Notes under the pieces: generated by a model
Databases searched by the model: none
Seen by the model: only the letters and a program-made list of their open reading frames with translations
Told to the model about the DNA's origin: nothing
Shown: positions 45,895 to 55,400 of the stretch, piece by piece
How positions within the stretch are numbered: the stretch's first letter is position 1
Layout: every line of letters starts with the position of its first letter
DNA from: Leptospira langatensis
GTDB lineage: Bacteria; Spirochaetota; Leptospiria; Leptospirales; Leptospiraceae
Assembly: GCF_004770615.1 (NCBI RefSeq)
Contig: NZ_RQER01000006.1
Location: 124,001-188,000, forward strand
Direction: 5' to 3'
Length of the DNA stretch: 64,000 nucleotides
Translations under genes and position numbers: made by a program

Positions 45895-46995
45895 ATGAGC
45901 GCGGAAACCGAAGTTTTAGAAAAACCAAGTCGGAAGAAAACGGATATCGAGTTCCATAAGCCTACCCTTTCCCGGGAAGATCTAAAGACCGTCTTGGAAG
46001 CATTGGTAGAAGATCATCTCGCCTCCGGTTCGGTAACCCATAAATTCGAGAAGGCATTCTCTTCTACCTTTCGCACTAAGCAAGTAATCTCTGCTAACAG
46101 CCTGACCGCAGCATATCATTTGGCTCTCTTGGCCCTAGAGATCCAACCGGGAGATAAGGTTGCAATTTCGACCTTCGCGCCTCTTGCAGCACTAGATGCA
46201 ATTTTCTTAATACAGGCCCAGCCACAAGTGATCGATATGGAGAAGCATTCCTTCCATATCTGCCCTCAATCCCTCGCTTCCGCTTTGGAAGATGAGAGCA
46301 TCAAGGCAGTGATCGTAGACCATACTTTTGGTTCTCTCGCAGACTTCTCCAAATACAATTTCAAATCGCGTCCGGTGATCGAAGACTTCTCCGAAGCCGT
46401 AGGAGCGAGAACCGAGACCTTTACTCCAGGAAAGCAGGGAAAAATTTCCATCTGCGGTCTTTCCATCGAATACCTGATCACCACCGGGAACGGCGCCTTG
46501 ATCTGCACAGACGACGATTCTATCGCTAAGAAGATCCGCGCCAGAAAAGAAGGAAGAGATCCGTATCCTCGTAAAGAAGGCCAACCTAGATTGGATTACG
46601 ATATGATCGATTACCAAGCGGCTCTTGGGATCGAACAACTTTCCAACCTGGGTGTGATCCTAGAGAGAAAAAGAAAGATCGCTCAAGTTTATCTGCAAGC
46701 GATCCAAGGCTCTCAAGTAAGTTCTCATTTCAACGACCCTAATACGGACACCTTCAATCGTTTTGTGATCCTCGCTCCTGGAAATTACGAACAAGTAGAG
46801 AGATATTTCCGCTCTCTGCAGATCGGAACTCGCAGGACCGTTCAGGAACCGATCCATCATATTTTGGATCTGCCAAATTCCGATTTCCCTAACGGCGAAA
46901 GACTGTACCAAAGAGGACATTGCATTCCTATTTATCCGAACCTTACTAAGGATAATGTTCAGAGAATTTCTCAGGCGATCCGCAGAATTTACTGA
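45895..46995 (+). CDS. DegT/DnrJ/EryC1-fold protein lacking the PLP lysine
   Basis: 366 residues. Clear DegT/AHBA family fold: ISANSLTAAYHLALLALEIQPGDKV (about 65-89; PLP phosphate loop), EDFSEAVGARTETF (about 163-176; Asp164 at the pyridine nitrogen site). The Schiff-base lysine normally in S-F-H-x-x-K-x-I-T-T-G-E-G-G is replaced: here S-I-E-Y-L-I-T-T-G-N-G, so Tyr193 (codon 46471-46473) stands where Lys should be. It cannot work as a standard aminotransferase. Dehydratase members such as ColD use His there, but Tyr is unusual. No polysaccharide genes are adjacent. GAGAAGGG precedes the ATG. Confidence 0.88.
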   Translation: MSAETEVLEKPSRKKTDIEFHKPTLSREDLKTVLEALVEDHLASGSVTHKFEKAFSSTFRTKQVISANSLTAAYHLALLALEIQPGDKVAISTFAPLAALDAIFLIQAQPQVIDMEKHSFHICPQSLASALEDESIKAVIVDHTFGSLADFSKYNFKSRPVIEDFSEAVGARTETFTPGKQGKISICGLSIEYLITTGNGALICTDDDSIAKKIRARKEGRDPYPRKEGQPRLDYDMIDYQAALGIEQLSNLGVILERKRKIAQVYLQAIQGSQVSSHFNDPNTDTFNRFVILAPGNYEQVERYFRSLQIGTRRTVQEPIHHILDLPNSDFPNGERLYQRGHCIPIYPNLTKDNVQRISQAIRRIY

Positions 46996-47178
46996 ATTTT
47001 GTCTCTTGGAGCCTTTGGATCTTTCTAAAAGGCGAATTACTTTCTCTTCGTTTATAGTCTTGGAATAAAACAAATTCTTTCCAATTTTCCGATCCCGGAT
47101 TGCGAATTTGTTTTCTAAATTTCAGGAATGGGACCGAATGGACCTCTGGGCAACTCATCGGATCGATCTTAGTTCCGA

Positions 47179-50100
47179 ATGAAAATCGCCGGAGGCAACT
47201 TGAATATCGCACTCCTTTCCATTAAACGTCCTATCCTGATAACAAGCTTAGTGATCCTAATGTTGATCACAGGGGTCTTCTCCTTAGGCCAAATGGGCGT
47301 GGATCTATTTCCGGATGTAAACATTCCGGTGGTGTCCGTGACCACGATCTATCCAGGAGCTGGACCGGAAGAGATCGAGGAATTGATCTCAAAGCCGTTA
47401 GAAGAAGAACTCTCTTCTATCGCAGGATTGAAGAAGATCACTTCCAGAAACCAAGAAGGGGTTTCTGTGGTCGCGGGAGAATTTACTCTCTCTACAGATA
47501 TCAAATACGCCGAGCAGCAATTCCGAGATAAGACTGCATTAGTAAGACCTAAACTTCCGGACGGGATCAAGGAACCTAAGGTGGTTCGTTTCGATCCGGC
47601 AGACCAACCGATTATCCGTTTGGCAGTGTTTGCGGATCTTGGTCAGGCAAAGTTATACGACCTCGCAAAGGAAACCGTAAAGGCTAAACTAGAACAGATC
47701 GCCGGTGTGGGCTCCGTGAAATTAGTCGGAGGAACCAGAAGAGAGATCCAGATCGAATTGGATCGGAACAAATTGATTTCCTATCAAATGCCAATGGTCG
47801 TGATCGCAAATCGACTCAAGACCGCAGGCCTGAACGTCCCAGTAGGAAAATTCGATTCTGGCGCTAAGGAAACTTCTTACAGAACATTAGGAAGATATGA
47901 ATCTCTTTCTCAGATCGAGAACACGATCGTTTCCTTCGGAGGAGACGTAGGTAATTCCGTACTGATCAAACAACTCGGGACTGTACGAGACGGGACCGAG
48001 GACGAAGAAACCCTGGGATATCTATGGGCTTCTAAAAGCGACGCGGTAGAAGAAGAGGAAGCCGGACTTCTCACTCACCCTTTCATCTGGATACGCCAAT
48101 TTCCCGGAAGAATCGGAAGAATGATCAATCGCATCCGTGGAGCGAAAGAAGAAGCTCCTCCGGAGAAGGAACTAAAACCTGCCCTATTCATTGACGTATA
48201 CAAACAATCGGGTGCGAACACCGTAGCAGTGGCGGACGAGGTCCTCAAACGGATCGATAAGTTGAATGCGGATATCCAACCTTTGGAAGGCAAACCGAAG
48301 ATCCGATTGATACGGGACGGTTCCAGATGGATCCGCTACAACGTAGAGGACGTAACCGAAGCAATCGTCTTAGGGATACTTCTCGCGGTGATCACAGTTT
48401 ACTTTTTCTTGGGGAACTTAAGATCAACGATCATCACAGGACTCGCCTTGCCTAACTCACTTTTAGGCGCATTCATCATCATGTGGGTGATGGGATTCAC
48501 CATTAACGTTATGACTCTATTGGCCCTCTCTCTTGCCGTGGGTCTACTCGTGGACGACGCGATCGTGGTCCGAGAGAATATTTTCCGGAAATTAGAAGAA
48601 GGTGCGAACGTCCTAGAAGCCTCCGAAAAAGGAACCATGGAAGTGGCACTCGCCGTCATCGGGACCTCTTTGACAGTGATCGCAGTATTCTTTCCGGTAG
48701 GGTTCTTGTCGGGGATCGTAGGCCAGTTCTTCAAGCAGTTCGGACTGACTGTGGTATTCGCCATGATCATTTCTCTCTTCGACGGATTGTTCGTGGCTCC
48801 AATGCTTTCGGCTTATTTCGCAGGAAAACTGAGTCATGATAAGAAGAACGCCGCCGTCGAGGCTTTCGATCGATTCCAAACCTGGCTGGAAAAGATCTAT
48901 GGGATCATCATGCGCTATGCGTTGGCTCACCCAGGAAAGATCATTCTTCTCACAGTATTTATCTTTATCGCCTCCTTCTTCGTAAATGCTAAGTTCGTGA
49001 AGAAGACATTCCTTCCTCCAAACGACCAAGGAGAATTCTTGGTGACTCTTGATCTTCCTCCGGGCACGAGCTTGCAAGGAACGAAAGAAGTATCCGATAA
49101 GGTCTTAACAGAACTTCAAAAATTCCCGGAGATGGATAAGATCGCGATCACAATCGGAAAACCGGATGGAGGAGAACCGAATACTGCGGTACTAGCGATC
49201 GCATTAGTCTCTTCCAAGAAAAGAAGCAGGGATACGACTGCTGTCAAAGAGGATATTCGTAAGATGCTCAAAGCATTCGAATATGCAAGACCTGCCGTTT
49301 CCGATTATTCTGCCGTTGGTGGCGGGGTTCAATATCCGTTCCAGCTAGTCCTCAAAGGGAATAATCTGGATGAAGTGGAAGCATATTCTAAAAAAGTAAT
49401 AGATCGTTTGAAAAACGTGAAGGACTTGGCGGATATCGATACGGACTTCAGAGGCGGTAAACCGGAATACCAGATCTTATTGGATAATCTCAGAATGCAA
49501 TTGGTCGGGGTCCTTCCTGGTGTTGCCGGTTCCGAATTGAGATACCAGATCGCAGGGGACCAAGTAAGTAAGTTCTACGATAAGGGGATCGAGTATGAGG
49601 TCCGGATGAGATTGAAGCCGGAGCAAAGGAACCTGAGAGCGGCTTATGGCCAAACCAAGGTCCCGAACATCGCAAACAGGCTCATCCCTTTGAATGCAAT
49701 CAGTACTGGTAAGGAAAACCTAGGACCCTCTCGGATCAACCGTATCGATAGAGCAAGAGCCATTGTAGTAAATGCGAACCTGGCTCCAGGCGGCGCCATC
49801 GGAACCGCTATGGAAGAAGTGAACAAGATCCTTTCTACCGATCTAAAGCCTCCTCCAGGAGTTCGTTATAATTTCCAAGGGCAATCCGAGGATTTGAAAG
49901 AATTGTTCTTAAACATCATCATCGCTTTCGGTTTGGCTTTGATCTTCATTTACTTGGTTCTTTCTTCTTTGTACGAATCCTTTATCACACCGGTTACGAT
50001 CCTATTCGCGATCCCTCCTGCGATTTCGGGAGCATTCTTCGCGTTATTCATCACCGGAGAAATGCTGAACATCTTCTCTATGATCGGATTGATCCTTCTC

Positions 50101-50565
50101 ATGGGATTGGTGGCAAAGAACTCCATCCTTCTTGTGGACTATGCAATGCAAGCCATCCGAGAAAGAGGGATCACTCGGAACGAAGCCATCTTCGAAGCGG
50201 GAGTCGTTCGTTTGCGTCCGATCTTGATGACTTCCATCGCGATGATCATGGGAACCGTTCCGATCGCTTTAGGTTTGGGAGAAGCGGCCAAGTCCAGAAC
50301 TGCGATGGGGATCGCGATCATCGGCGGTTTGATCCTTTCTACTCTGGTGACCTTGATCGTGGTTCCTTCTATCTTTGGTGGGATCGACCGATTCCGTGAA
50401 TGGATCGAAGGTAAATTCCGTCCTGATATGAGTGCTACGATCGATTCTCATAGCGGGGCCGCTCATGAGAGCATCGCAAAAGATTCTTCCTTAGAAGTTT
50501 GGGCGAAAGAAGTAGAGTCTAAATCAAAATCTAAGAAAACAACAGGGACGAAGAAGAAGGGTTAA
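47179..50565 (+). CDS. RND-family efflux permease (HAE1/AcrB-like)
   Basis: 1128 residues. Twelve membrane segments and two large periplasmic loops. SIKRPILITSLVILMLI starts the first helix; the proton-relay Asp pair lies in AVGLLVDDAIVV, and the later GLVAKNSILLVDYA holds the relay Lys, both as in AcrB. A stretch at about 285-330 (SKSDAVEEEEAGLLTHPFIW...RGAKEEAPPEKE), absent from AcrB, is inserted in the first periplasmic region. No membrane-fusion protein or TolC is adjacent. A Lys-rich tail (SKSKKTTGTKKKG) ends the protein. Inner-membrane exporter; substrate unknown. Confidence 0.93.
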   Translation: MKIAGGNLNIALLSIKRPILITSLVILMLITGVFSLGQMGVDLFPDVNIPVVSVTTIYPGAGPEEIEELISKPLEEELSSIAGLKKITSRNQEGVSVVAGEFTLSTDIKYAEQQFRDKTALVRPKLPDGIKEPKVVRFDPADQPIIRLAVFADLGQAKLYDLAKETVKAKLEQIAGVGSVKLVGGTRREIQIELDRNKLISYQMPMVVIANRLKTAGLNVPVGKFDSGAKETSYRTLGRYESLSQIENTIVSFGGDVGNSVLIKQLGTVRDGTEDEETLGYLWASKSDAVEEEEAGLLTHPFIWIRQFPGRIGRMINRIRGAKEEAPPEKELKPALFIDVYKQSGANTVAVADEVLKRIDKLNADIQPLEGKPKIRLIRDGSRWIRYNVEDVTEAIVLGILLAVITVYFFLGNLRSTIITGLALPNSLLGAFIIMWVMGFTINVMTLLALSLAVGLLVDDAIVVRENIFRKLEEGANVLEASEKGTMEVALAVIGTSLTVIAVFFPVGFLSGIVGQFFKQFGLTVVFAMIISLFDGLFVAPMLSAYFAGKLSHDKKNAAVEAFDRFQTWLEKIYGIIMRYALAHPGKIILLTVFIFIASFFVNAKFVKKTFLPPNDQGEFLVTLDLPPGTSLQGTKEVSDKVLTELQKFPEMDKIAITIGKPDGGEPNTAVLAIALVSSKKRSRDTTAVKEDIRKMLKAFEYARPAVSDYSAVGGGVQYPFQLVLKGNNLDEVEAYSKKVIDRLKNVKDLADIDTDFRGGKPEYQILLDNLRMQLVGVLPGVAGSELRYQIAGDQVSKFYDKGIEYEVRMRLKPEQRNLRAAYGQTKVPNIANRLIPLNAISTGKENLGPSRINRIDRARAIVVNANLAPGGAIGTAMEEVNKILSTDLKPPPGVRYNFQGQSEDLKELFLNIIIAFGLALIFIYLVLSSLYESFITPVTILFAIPPAISGAFFALFITGEMLNIFSMIGLILLMGLVAKNSILLVDYAMQAIRERGITRNEAIFEAGVVRLRPILMTSIAMIMGTVPIALGLGEAAKSRTAMGIAIIGGLILSTLVTLIVVPSIFGGIDRFREWIEGKFRPDMSATIDSHSGAAHESIAKDSSLEVWAKEVESKSKSKKTTGTKKKG

Positions 50566-50573
50566 AAGAGAAA

Positions 50574-50603
50574 CTCCTCTGCAAGAGTTCCCACAAAGAG
50601 GAG
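50574..50603 (+). terminator. Possible terminator after the RND gene
   Basis: CTCCTCT (50574-50580) with AGAGGAG (50597-50603) around a 16-base loop that can nest a second stem; only a weak T run follows. Confidence 0.35.
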
Positions 50604-50654
50604 CTCTTAAATTTCGACTTGCAGAAGAGGGATTTTTCTGATAGGCATATGCTT

Positions 50655-50722
50655 TCGCCGGCGTAGCGCGGGTACCACCACACCGGCCCCCACCCTAAAT
50701 GAGGGCGGGGCCACCCTCATTC
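50655..50722. repeat. GC-rich block with inverted repeats between convergent genes
   Basis: A short, clearly GC-rich segment between the RND gene and the convergent Dsb gene. It contains AATGAGGG/CCCTCATT (50698-50721) around CGGGGCCA, and a CCACCCT direct repeat. The stem overlaps the convergent stop. It may be a terminator or one copy of a dispersed intergenic repeat; one window cannot tell. Confidence 0.4.
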
Positions 50723-51748
50723 CGAGTCGAAATAACTCTCGAATACTTCGGCAGGCTGCGCTCCTTCCAACATTCTTCCGTTAATGATGAAGGTAGGAGT
50801 TCCCTTGATCCCCAATCTAGCAGCTTCTGTAATATCTCCTTCGATCTCTTTTTGGACCGACTCGTCCTTCAGACAGGCCTTGTAGGCGGGCATATCTAAC
50901 TTTAAGTCCTTCGCCTTCTGCTCCAACCAGGCAGGGGTTAATATTTCCTGAGGCCTCACTTCCGCAAAAAGCATATCGAAATAACTCCAATATTTTTCAG
51001 GACTTTGGCGGAACACACAATTTGCGGCGATATGGGCTCCCATTGCCTTGGAATGAAAACTCAAAGGAAAATCCTTAAAGACCCATTTGATCTTGTCCCC
51101 GTACTTCTTTCGGATCTCTCGGTTGACTTCCTGGGATTTCAGGCAAAAAGGACATTCGAAATCGGAGAATTCTACGATCGTGATCTTTGCGTTCTTTCCT
51201 CCCCGAGTGGGTTCTCCTTGTATATCCGCTTCCTTTAGGATATTGGGGCGCTTGGCGACGTATTTGTATTTCTTCTTGAGACGATTGATCTCATCTCTCA
51301 TTACGTTTTCTTGATTTACTGTAACGAGATAGTCCAGCAGTTGCGGACGGGCTTTTTCGAAGGTATCCGAGATCTGCCCGTCATCCTTCAATTGCTGGTA
51401 TAGATCCTTGAGCTCACTCTCGGAAGGGATCTTTGCAGAACTATGGATCTGATTGGAATATTCCTGTAAGGTAAGCTGTTTTTCCTTTGCTTCCAGGATC
51501 AACATCTTGCGAACTCCCAAGGTCTCGAGTAACTGGAAAATGCGATCGTTCGTTTCCTGAACAAAATCGGAGTATTCTTGGCTCATCTCCTTCTCTACAT
51601 CCAGGATGGTGAATGTTTTGCCGTTCACTTGAACGAAAAGATTGGGGGAGTCTTCTTGCTTTTTAGGAGGATTTTCGGCGATATTCTGCCCAAGGGATAT
51701 AACCAATAATACGGAACTGACTATGATTGCTCTTTTAGGAAATTTCAT
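50717..51748 (-). CDS. SurA-like/DsbA-like thioredoxin fusion protein
   Basis: About 343 residues from ATG at 51748; a TTG at 51769 with AGAGG is an alternative. Signal sequence 1-23. The N-terminal helical part (about 35-160; VNGKTFTILDVEKEMSQEYSD, MLILEAKEKQLTLQEY) looks like a SurA/PpiD-type chaperone segment. The C-terminal DsbA fold has the redox motif CPFC (EFSDFECPFCLK, about 195-206), the cis-Pro in KGTPTFIING (about 315) and Lys-rich linkers. Periplasmic thiol oxidase/isomerase with its own chaperone arm. Architecture seen also in other Gram-negatives. Confidence 0.88.
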   Translation of the reverse strand: MKFPKRAIIVSSVLLVISLGQNIAENPPKKQEDSPNLFVQVNGKTFTILDVEKEMSQEYSDFVQETNDRIFQLLETLGVRKMLILEAKEKQLTLQEYSNQIHSSAKIPSESELKDLYQQLKDDGQISDTFEKARPQLLDYLVTVNQENVMRDEINRLKKKYKYVAKRPNILKEADIQGEPTRGGKNAKITIVEFSDFECPFCLKSQEVNREIRKKYGDKIKWVFKDFPLSFHSKAMGAHIAANCVFRQSPEKYWSYFDMLFAEVRPQEILTPAWLEQKAKDLKLDMPAYKACLKDESVQKEIEGDITEAARLGIKGTPTFIINGRMLEGAQPAEVFESYFDSE

Positions 51749-51864
51749 TTTAGGCCTATTAAGTTCCAATCAGACCTCTTCCATTCAAAGCGGAACTCAA
51801 AAAAACACGATATGTGTCTTTTTTTCTCAATCGAAGATCGGCAAAAACTTTTTAAGGGACCAGA

Positions 51865-52959
51865 CTACTTGAAAAGCCTGGGGAAAAAAGAGGTCTTTTC
51901 CGGATACACTTGAGATGCCAATAAAAAGATGAATATACTGATCGCAATTCCCATGGAAGCGAGGAGCACGTCCTTTCCTACTTTACGGAATGTCTCCAAA
52001 TAAGGCGCATCCCTATACGTCAGAAAATTCAGTACAATCTCCCTTCCCGCCAACATTCCTAAGAAAACCCAAGTAGTGGACATAGGCATATCGCTGATCG
52101 CTTGGAAAAATATTAGAATACTTGCATATACAATATCTACGATAGTTGCCGCTTTGGACCATTGGATATCCGATTTCTCGGTCACGATCTCCTGTATCGT
52201 TCCGCCATTCGTATACAAAATGATCCCGAGAGCTGCGATCAGGATCAGAATAGCGGCCGCTAGTTCCAGGATATGCAATTGCCTAGGCAGATAGACCACA
52301 ATATTCGCAGCATCCTGCGCCAGCCATGCACCCCAGAGAAATAGAGTGGAGAACCATTGTAAGATCGCCCATTTCCTCTCCGTTCTAGGATCGGGCATAT
52401 GGTCATCATAGTATTCTTTGGGATCTATTTTGACCAGGATCCCCCAAACCACCAAGGCAGTTAGGAAAGCGACTAGATATCCGAGAAAAGACTTGGTCAG
52501 CATTTTCTCAATATTCTGGCCGCCGAATAATCCGAGGATAAGGAAGGTAGTAGAGATCGGAGATCTCATCCGAGTGATGATCACCAGTATCAAGGGGGCG
52601 ATCAGTTGCAGAAAATTGAATTGAGTGGCGGGAGCGAAATGATCCAATCTATGGAAATGGACTTCTCCATTCCCACTGTACCAAGCGTAGACCAGTATCG
52701 CAACGAGTAAGCCACCCAAAGCAGCCAGCTTGGGGAACCAATGTACGACCTTCTTACTTTCGATGAATGTCCCCACTGTTTGCACTCCATCGTTTGCAGC
52801 GACGGAAAATGCGGAGATGCAAAATGCAAACCAGCCCAGAACGTAAGAAGAGATCCCCAAATAATAACCAAGGGTCATAAGCAGGAACGCTGCTAGAACA
52901 AATAGATAAAAGCGGATTTGGTCTTTGAAACTAGGATGTTGAAAGTCGATCTGATTCAT
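51865..52959 (-). CDS. PiT-like phosphate transporter family protein
   Basis: About 364 residues from ATG at 52959 (a TTG lies at 52971). About 10-11 membrane helices with an inverted repeat: AANDGVQTVGTFI (about 52-64) and AQDAANIVVYLP (about 210-221) echo GANDVANAxGT of PiT transporters, and RSPISTTFLILGLFG (about 130) and SDMPMSTTWVFLGML (about 300) echo their PxSTTH loops. Key residues deviate from the consensus, so it is a divergent PiT with uncertain ion. No PhoU-like gene is next to it. Confidence 0.78.
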   Translation of the reverse strand: MNQIDFQHPSFKDQIRFYLFVLAAFLLMTLGYYLGISSYVLGWFAFCISAFSVAANDGVQTVGTFIESKKVVHWFPKLAALGGLLVAILVYAWYSGNGEVHFHRLDHFAPATQFNFLQLIAPLILVIITRMRSPISTTFLILGLFGGQNIEKMLTKSFLGYLVAFLTALVVWGILVKIDPKEYYDDHMPDPRTERKWAILQWFSTLFLWGAWLAQDAANIVVYLPRQLHILELAAAILILIAALGIILYTNGGTIQEIVTEKSDIQWSKAATIVDIVYASILIFFQAISDMPMSTTWVFLGMLAGREIVLNFLTYRDAPYLETFRKVGKDVLLASMGIAISIFIFLLASQVYPEKTSFFPRLFK

Positions 52960-53082
52960 GAGCCGGCCCAAACTTCGGGAAATCCGGGTTTGAGATGGAG
53001 TTTGGTCTAGTTAAATAAGGAAACTCCAGGCGGTCAAGGTCTATCACCTCTAAACGACAGGAAATAAAAGGTGAGCGTACAT

Positions 53083-53110
53083 AAAATGGACCTCGAAAGA
53101 GGCCCATTTT
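53083..53110 (-). terminator. Terminator hairpin after the acyltransferase gene
   Basis: AAAATGG-A-CCTC (53083-53094), loop GAAA, and GAGG-C-CCATTTT (53099-53110), one mismatch. On minus it ends in TTTT and follows the GNAT stop by 20 bases. Confidence 0.65.
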
Positions 53111-53130
53111 ACCATGAGGAAACGACTATC

Positions 53131-53916
53131 TTAGTTAGACTCGAGATAGTGTTTGCTGTATCTTGCTTCGATGTCTTTGATATCGAATAAGATAAAGAAG
53201 TCGGTAGTTTTGAAAACCGTATCCAAAGCTGGAGTTCCACAGATCAAGGATCCTGCACGGATATATCCTTTGATCAAAGCTGGAATTCTTTTGGAAACTT
53301 CCTTAATATCCGCAGGAGCGTAGGCAGGATCGAAACCTTCCATTTCGTATCCAGGTAGAGGCTTCACATTGAAAGCTTCTCCTGCTAAAGCACTTTTACT
53401 TTTCAAGAAAGCATAAGCATCGTTAGCAGCCTGCGCATCGGTACTGTGAACGGATCCACAACCGAACAGATATCCAATATTGTTCTTTTTCATGTATTGA
53501 GCGAGTCCCGCCCAAAGAAGAGAAATTACCGATCCGTCTCTGTATTCAGGGTGAACGCAGCTACGTCCGATCTCAGCTGGTTCTCTTTCCAGCTCGTAGA
53601 TTTTAGTGATATCGAACTCGTTATCGGAGTAGAATCCGATATTTGCCTTAGCAACGCTGCGGCGTAGAATTCGATATGTTCCGACGATCATATCATTTCG
53701 GTTTGCGTCCACAACGATAAGATGGTCGCAAAATAGATCGTACTCGTCTCTATCCTTGCGAGTAGCAGCCGATTGAGGCAAGCCTTCTCCCAATTCAAGA
53801 TTGAACACATCATAACGTAAAGCTAAGGTTCTCTCGATCTCGAGTTGGTTCTCTGCGATCCTTACTTCCAGTTTACGCTCTAGTTTTTGCTTGTTTTGGA
53901 CTATTCCTGATCCCAT
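53131..53916 (-). CDS. OlsB-like N-acyltransferase (GNAT)
   Basis: 261 residues. [37 protein letters not shown] (about 29-65) is the Acetyltransf_5/OlsB signature; [10 protein letters not shown] (about 75-84) and [24 protein letters not shown] (about 115-138) give the acyl-donor site. OlsB enzymes acylate ornithine as the first step to ornithine lipids, and homologues include acyl-homoserine-lactone-synthase-like proteins. No OlsA acyltransferase is nearby. AAGGA lies upstream of the ATG. Confidence 0.87.
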   Translation of the reverse strand: MGSGIVQNKQKLERKLEVRIAENQLEIERTLALRYDVFNLELGEGLPQSAATRKDRDEYDLFCDHLIVVDANRNDMIVGTYRILRRSVAKANIGFYSDNEFDITKIYELEREPAEIGRSCVHPEYRDGSVISLLWAGLAQYMKKNNIGYLFGCGSVHSTDAQAANDAYAFLKSKSALAGEAFNVKPLPGYEMEGFDPAYAPADIKEVSKRIPALIKGYIRAGSLICGTPALDTVFKTTDFFILFDIKDIEARYSKHYLESN

Positions 53917-54023
53917 TGTCGTCCTTCTTTTCCTTGTTAGGATGATTCTATCTATCCTATTGGATCGTTACATTCGGATTACGCAGGAAAGAAATTCCGG
54001 TGACTGGGCTTCCGAAAGACCGA

Positions 54024-54380
54024 TTATCCTGCCATTCTGCGGAGGGAAGCCAGCTTTCGCACGTAATTCAAGAGAGATTCCTTCCCTTTTATGTCCATTT
54101 GCAGGAATTGAAGTCCGAAAAAGCCTTCGGCTTCGCGAGAAGCACTGAGGTGTTTGATCTTGCCTTTTGCCTTAAAGGGTTTGTATCCGGGAAGAGAGAC
54201 CACCATCTCTACGGAAGAATGAATATCATAACCGTCGAATTTGTGAGGGACTTTGACCGCCATTCCCCCTTCGCTCACGTCTTGCGCGAGAAGGATCTCC
54301 AAGAAGCCGTTTCCCATCAATTGCAACTGAACGGGTTGTTTTGGAAAGGGAACAACGCGAATCTGTTTTCTCTTATCCAT
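54024..54380 (-). CDS. PilZ-domain protein
   Basis: About 118 residues from ATG at 54380, chosen for the GGAGG 8 bases upstream; a TTG at 54413 would add 11 residues. RKQIRV (about residues 3-8) gives RxxxR and QDVSEGGMAV (about 32-41) the D-x-S-x-x-G motif, a complete c-di-GMP site. In contrast to the copy at 16617, the Ser is kept. Stand-alone effector. Confidence 0.85.
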   Translation of the reverse strand: MDKRKQIRVVPFPKQPVQLQLMGNGFLEILLAQDVSEGGMAVKVPHKFDGYDIHSSVEMVVSLPGYKPFKAKGKIKHLSASREAEGFFGLQFLQMDIKGKESLLNYVRKLASLRRMAG

Positions 54381-54497
54381 CCGATCTTCCTCCGGACCCT
54401 GGAAATTGGCCAAGCATAACTTATGAGTAAATGAGACGGGAGAATAAAACCAGTTTCTTACTAAAAATAATTTCCGTAACGACTGTTCAAAATACTA

Positions 54498-55322
54498 CTA
54501 AGGGTCTAGTCCTAGTTCCTTCTCCGCACCTTCCACAAGACTCAGTTTGTAAGTGCTCAATGTCTTCGAGACCTTCTTCTCGAACTTGCGATCGAATACG
54601 AAGAAGTTCAATGTCTTCTCCAGGAAGAAGATCATCTCTACCGGCTTCCATTGGATGACCCCTCTCTTAGCGTCTAGAACCTTGCCGTTTTGGATCAGAG
54701 TAGAGAGGGCTCGGATCGAAAGCTTGGGAAAGGTTTTTTTGAGAGCAACATAGAGTGCCTTGGATTCAGGTTCCAAAAAATGGAATTTTCGGGAGAAGAG
54801 TACTGCGTCATGAAAATATTCCGGACGGATCACCGCACCGTTCAGTCGGAGAGAGATGATCAAGAATCCGATCATGTCCGACATCTCGGGAAAGATCCCG
54901 AGCCCGGGGACGTCTTGTCCAGGATACAAACGAGAAGAATCCCTGCTCGCCTGTTTCGGATGACGTGTTTGCAACCAATTGACGACTAAATATTTTTCTT
55001 TGAAGAAGTAATCGTTCAGTCGGATCCTATATTCTTGGATGCTCAATCTCACATGTACTAGGATCTCGTTTTGCCAAGTAAGAGTTAGCCTTTGGTAGGA
55101 ATCGTCGCTTCCGGAAAGATCCAGTTGAAGAGGATCGTATCCTCTCTTTTTCAGTTCGGAAAGAACGCCTGTGATCTCGAAAAGCTCTAATACGCTTTCT
55201 TTTGTGAGTGAATGGAATAAGACTCCCGATTGGGAATCGAGTGAGTCAACTGCTGCACAGAGAAAGTCGTCGTATACGAAATCAAAGAAACGAGGATTAT
55301 TGTACGCTATTCGACGACCCAT
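54498..55322 (-). CDS. Unrecognised cytoplasmic protein
   Basis: 274 residues, ATG start. No signal peptide or membrane helix. Mixed alpha/beta with an aromatic start (NNPRFFDFVYDDFLCAAVD) and a middle with PEMSDMIGFLIISLRLNGAVIRPEYFHDAV. I recognise no family. It follows the alpha/beta hydrolase on the same strand and precedes the PilZ gene by 84 bases. Probably genus-specific. Confidence 0.65.
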   Translation of the reverse strand: MGRRIAYNNPRFFDFVYDDFLCAAVDSLDSQSGVLFHSLTKESVLELFEITGVLSELKKRGYDPLQLDLSGSDDSYQRLTLTWQNEILVHVRLSIQEYRIRLNDYFFKEKYLVVNWLQTRHPKQASRDSSRLYPGQDVPGLGIFPEMSDMIGFLIISLRLNGAVIRPEYFHDAVLFSRKFHFLEPESKALYVALKKTFPKLSIRALSTLIQNGKVLDAKRGVIQWKPVEMIFFLEKTLNFFVFDRKFEKKVSKTLSTYKLSLVEGAEKELGLDP

Positions 55323-55400
55323 GCTTATTTCGCTTTCTTACAGTTTGTCAGGTTTCCCCCTTTTTTCAAGGAATTATTACGAGCAGTGACTGGAAGAAAA

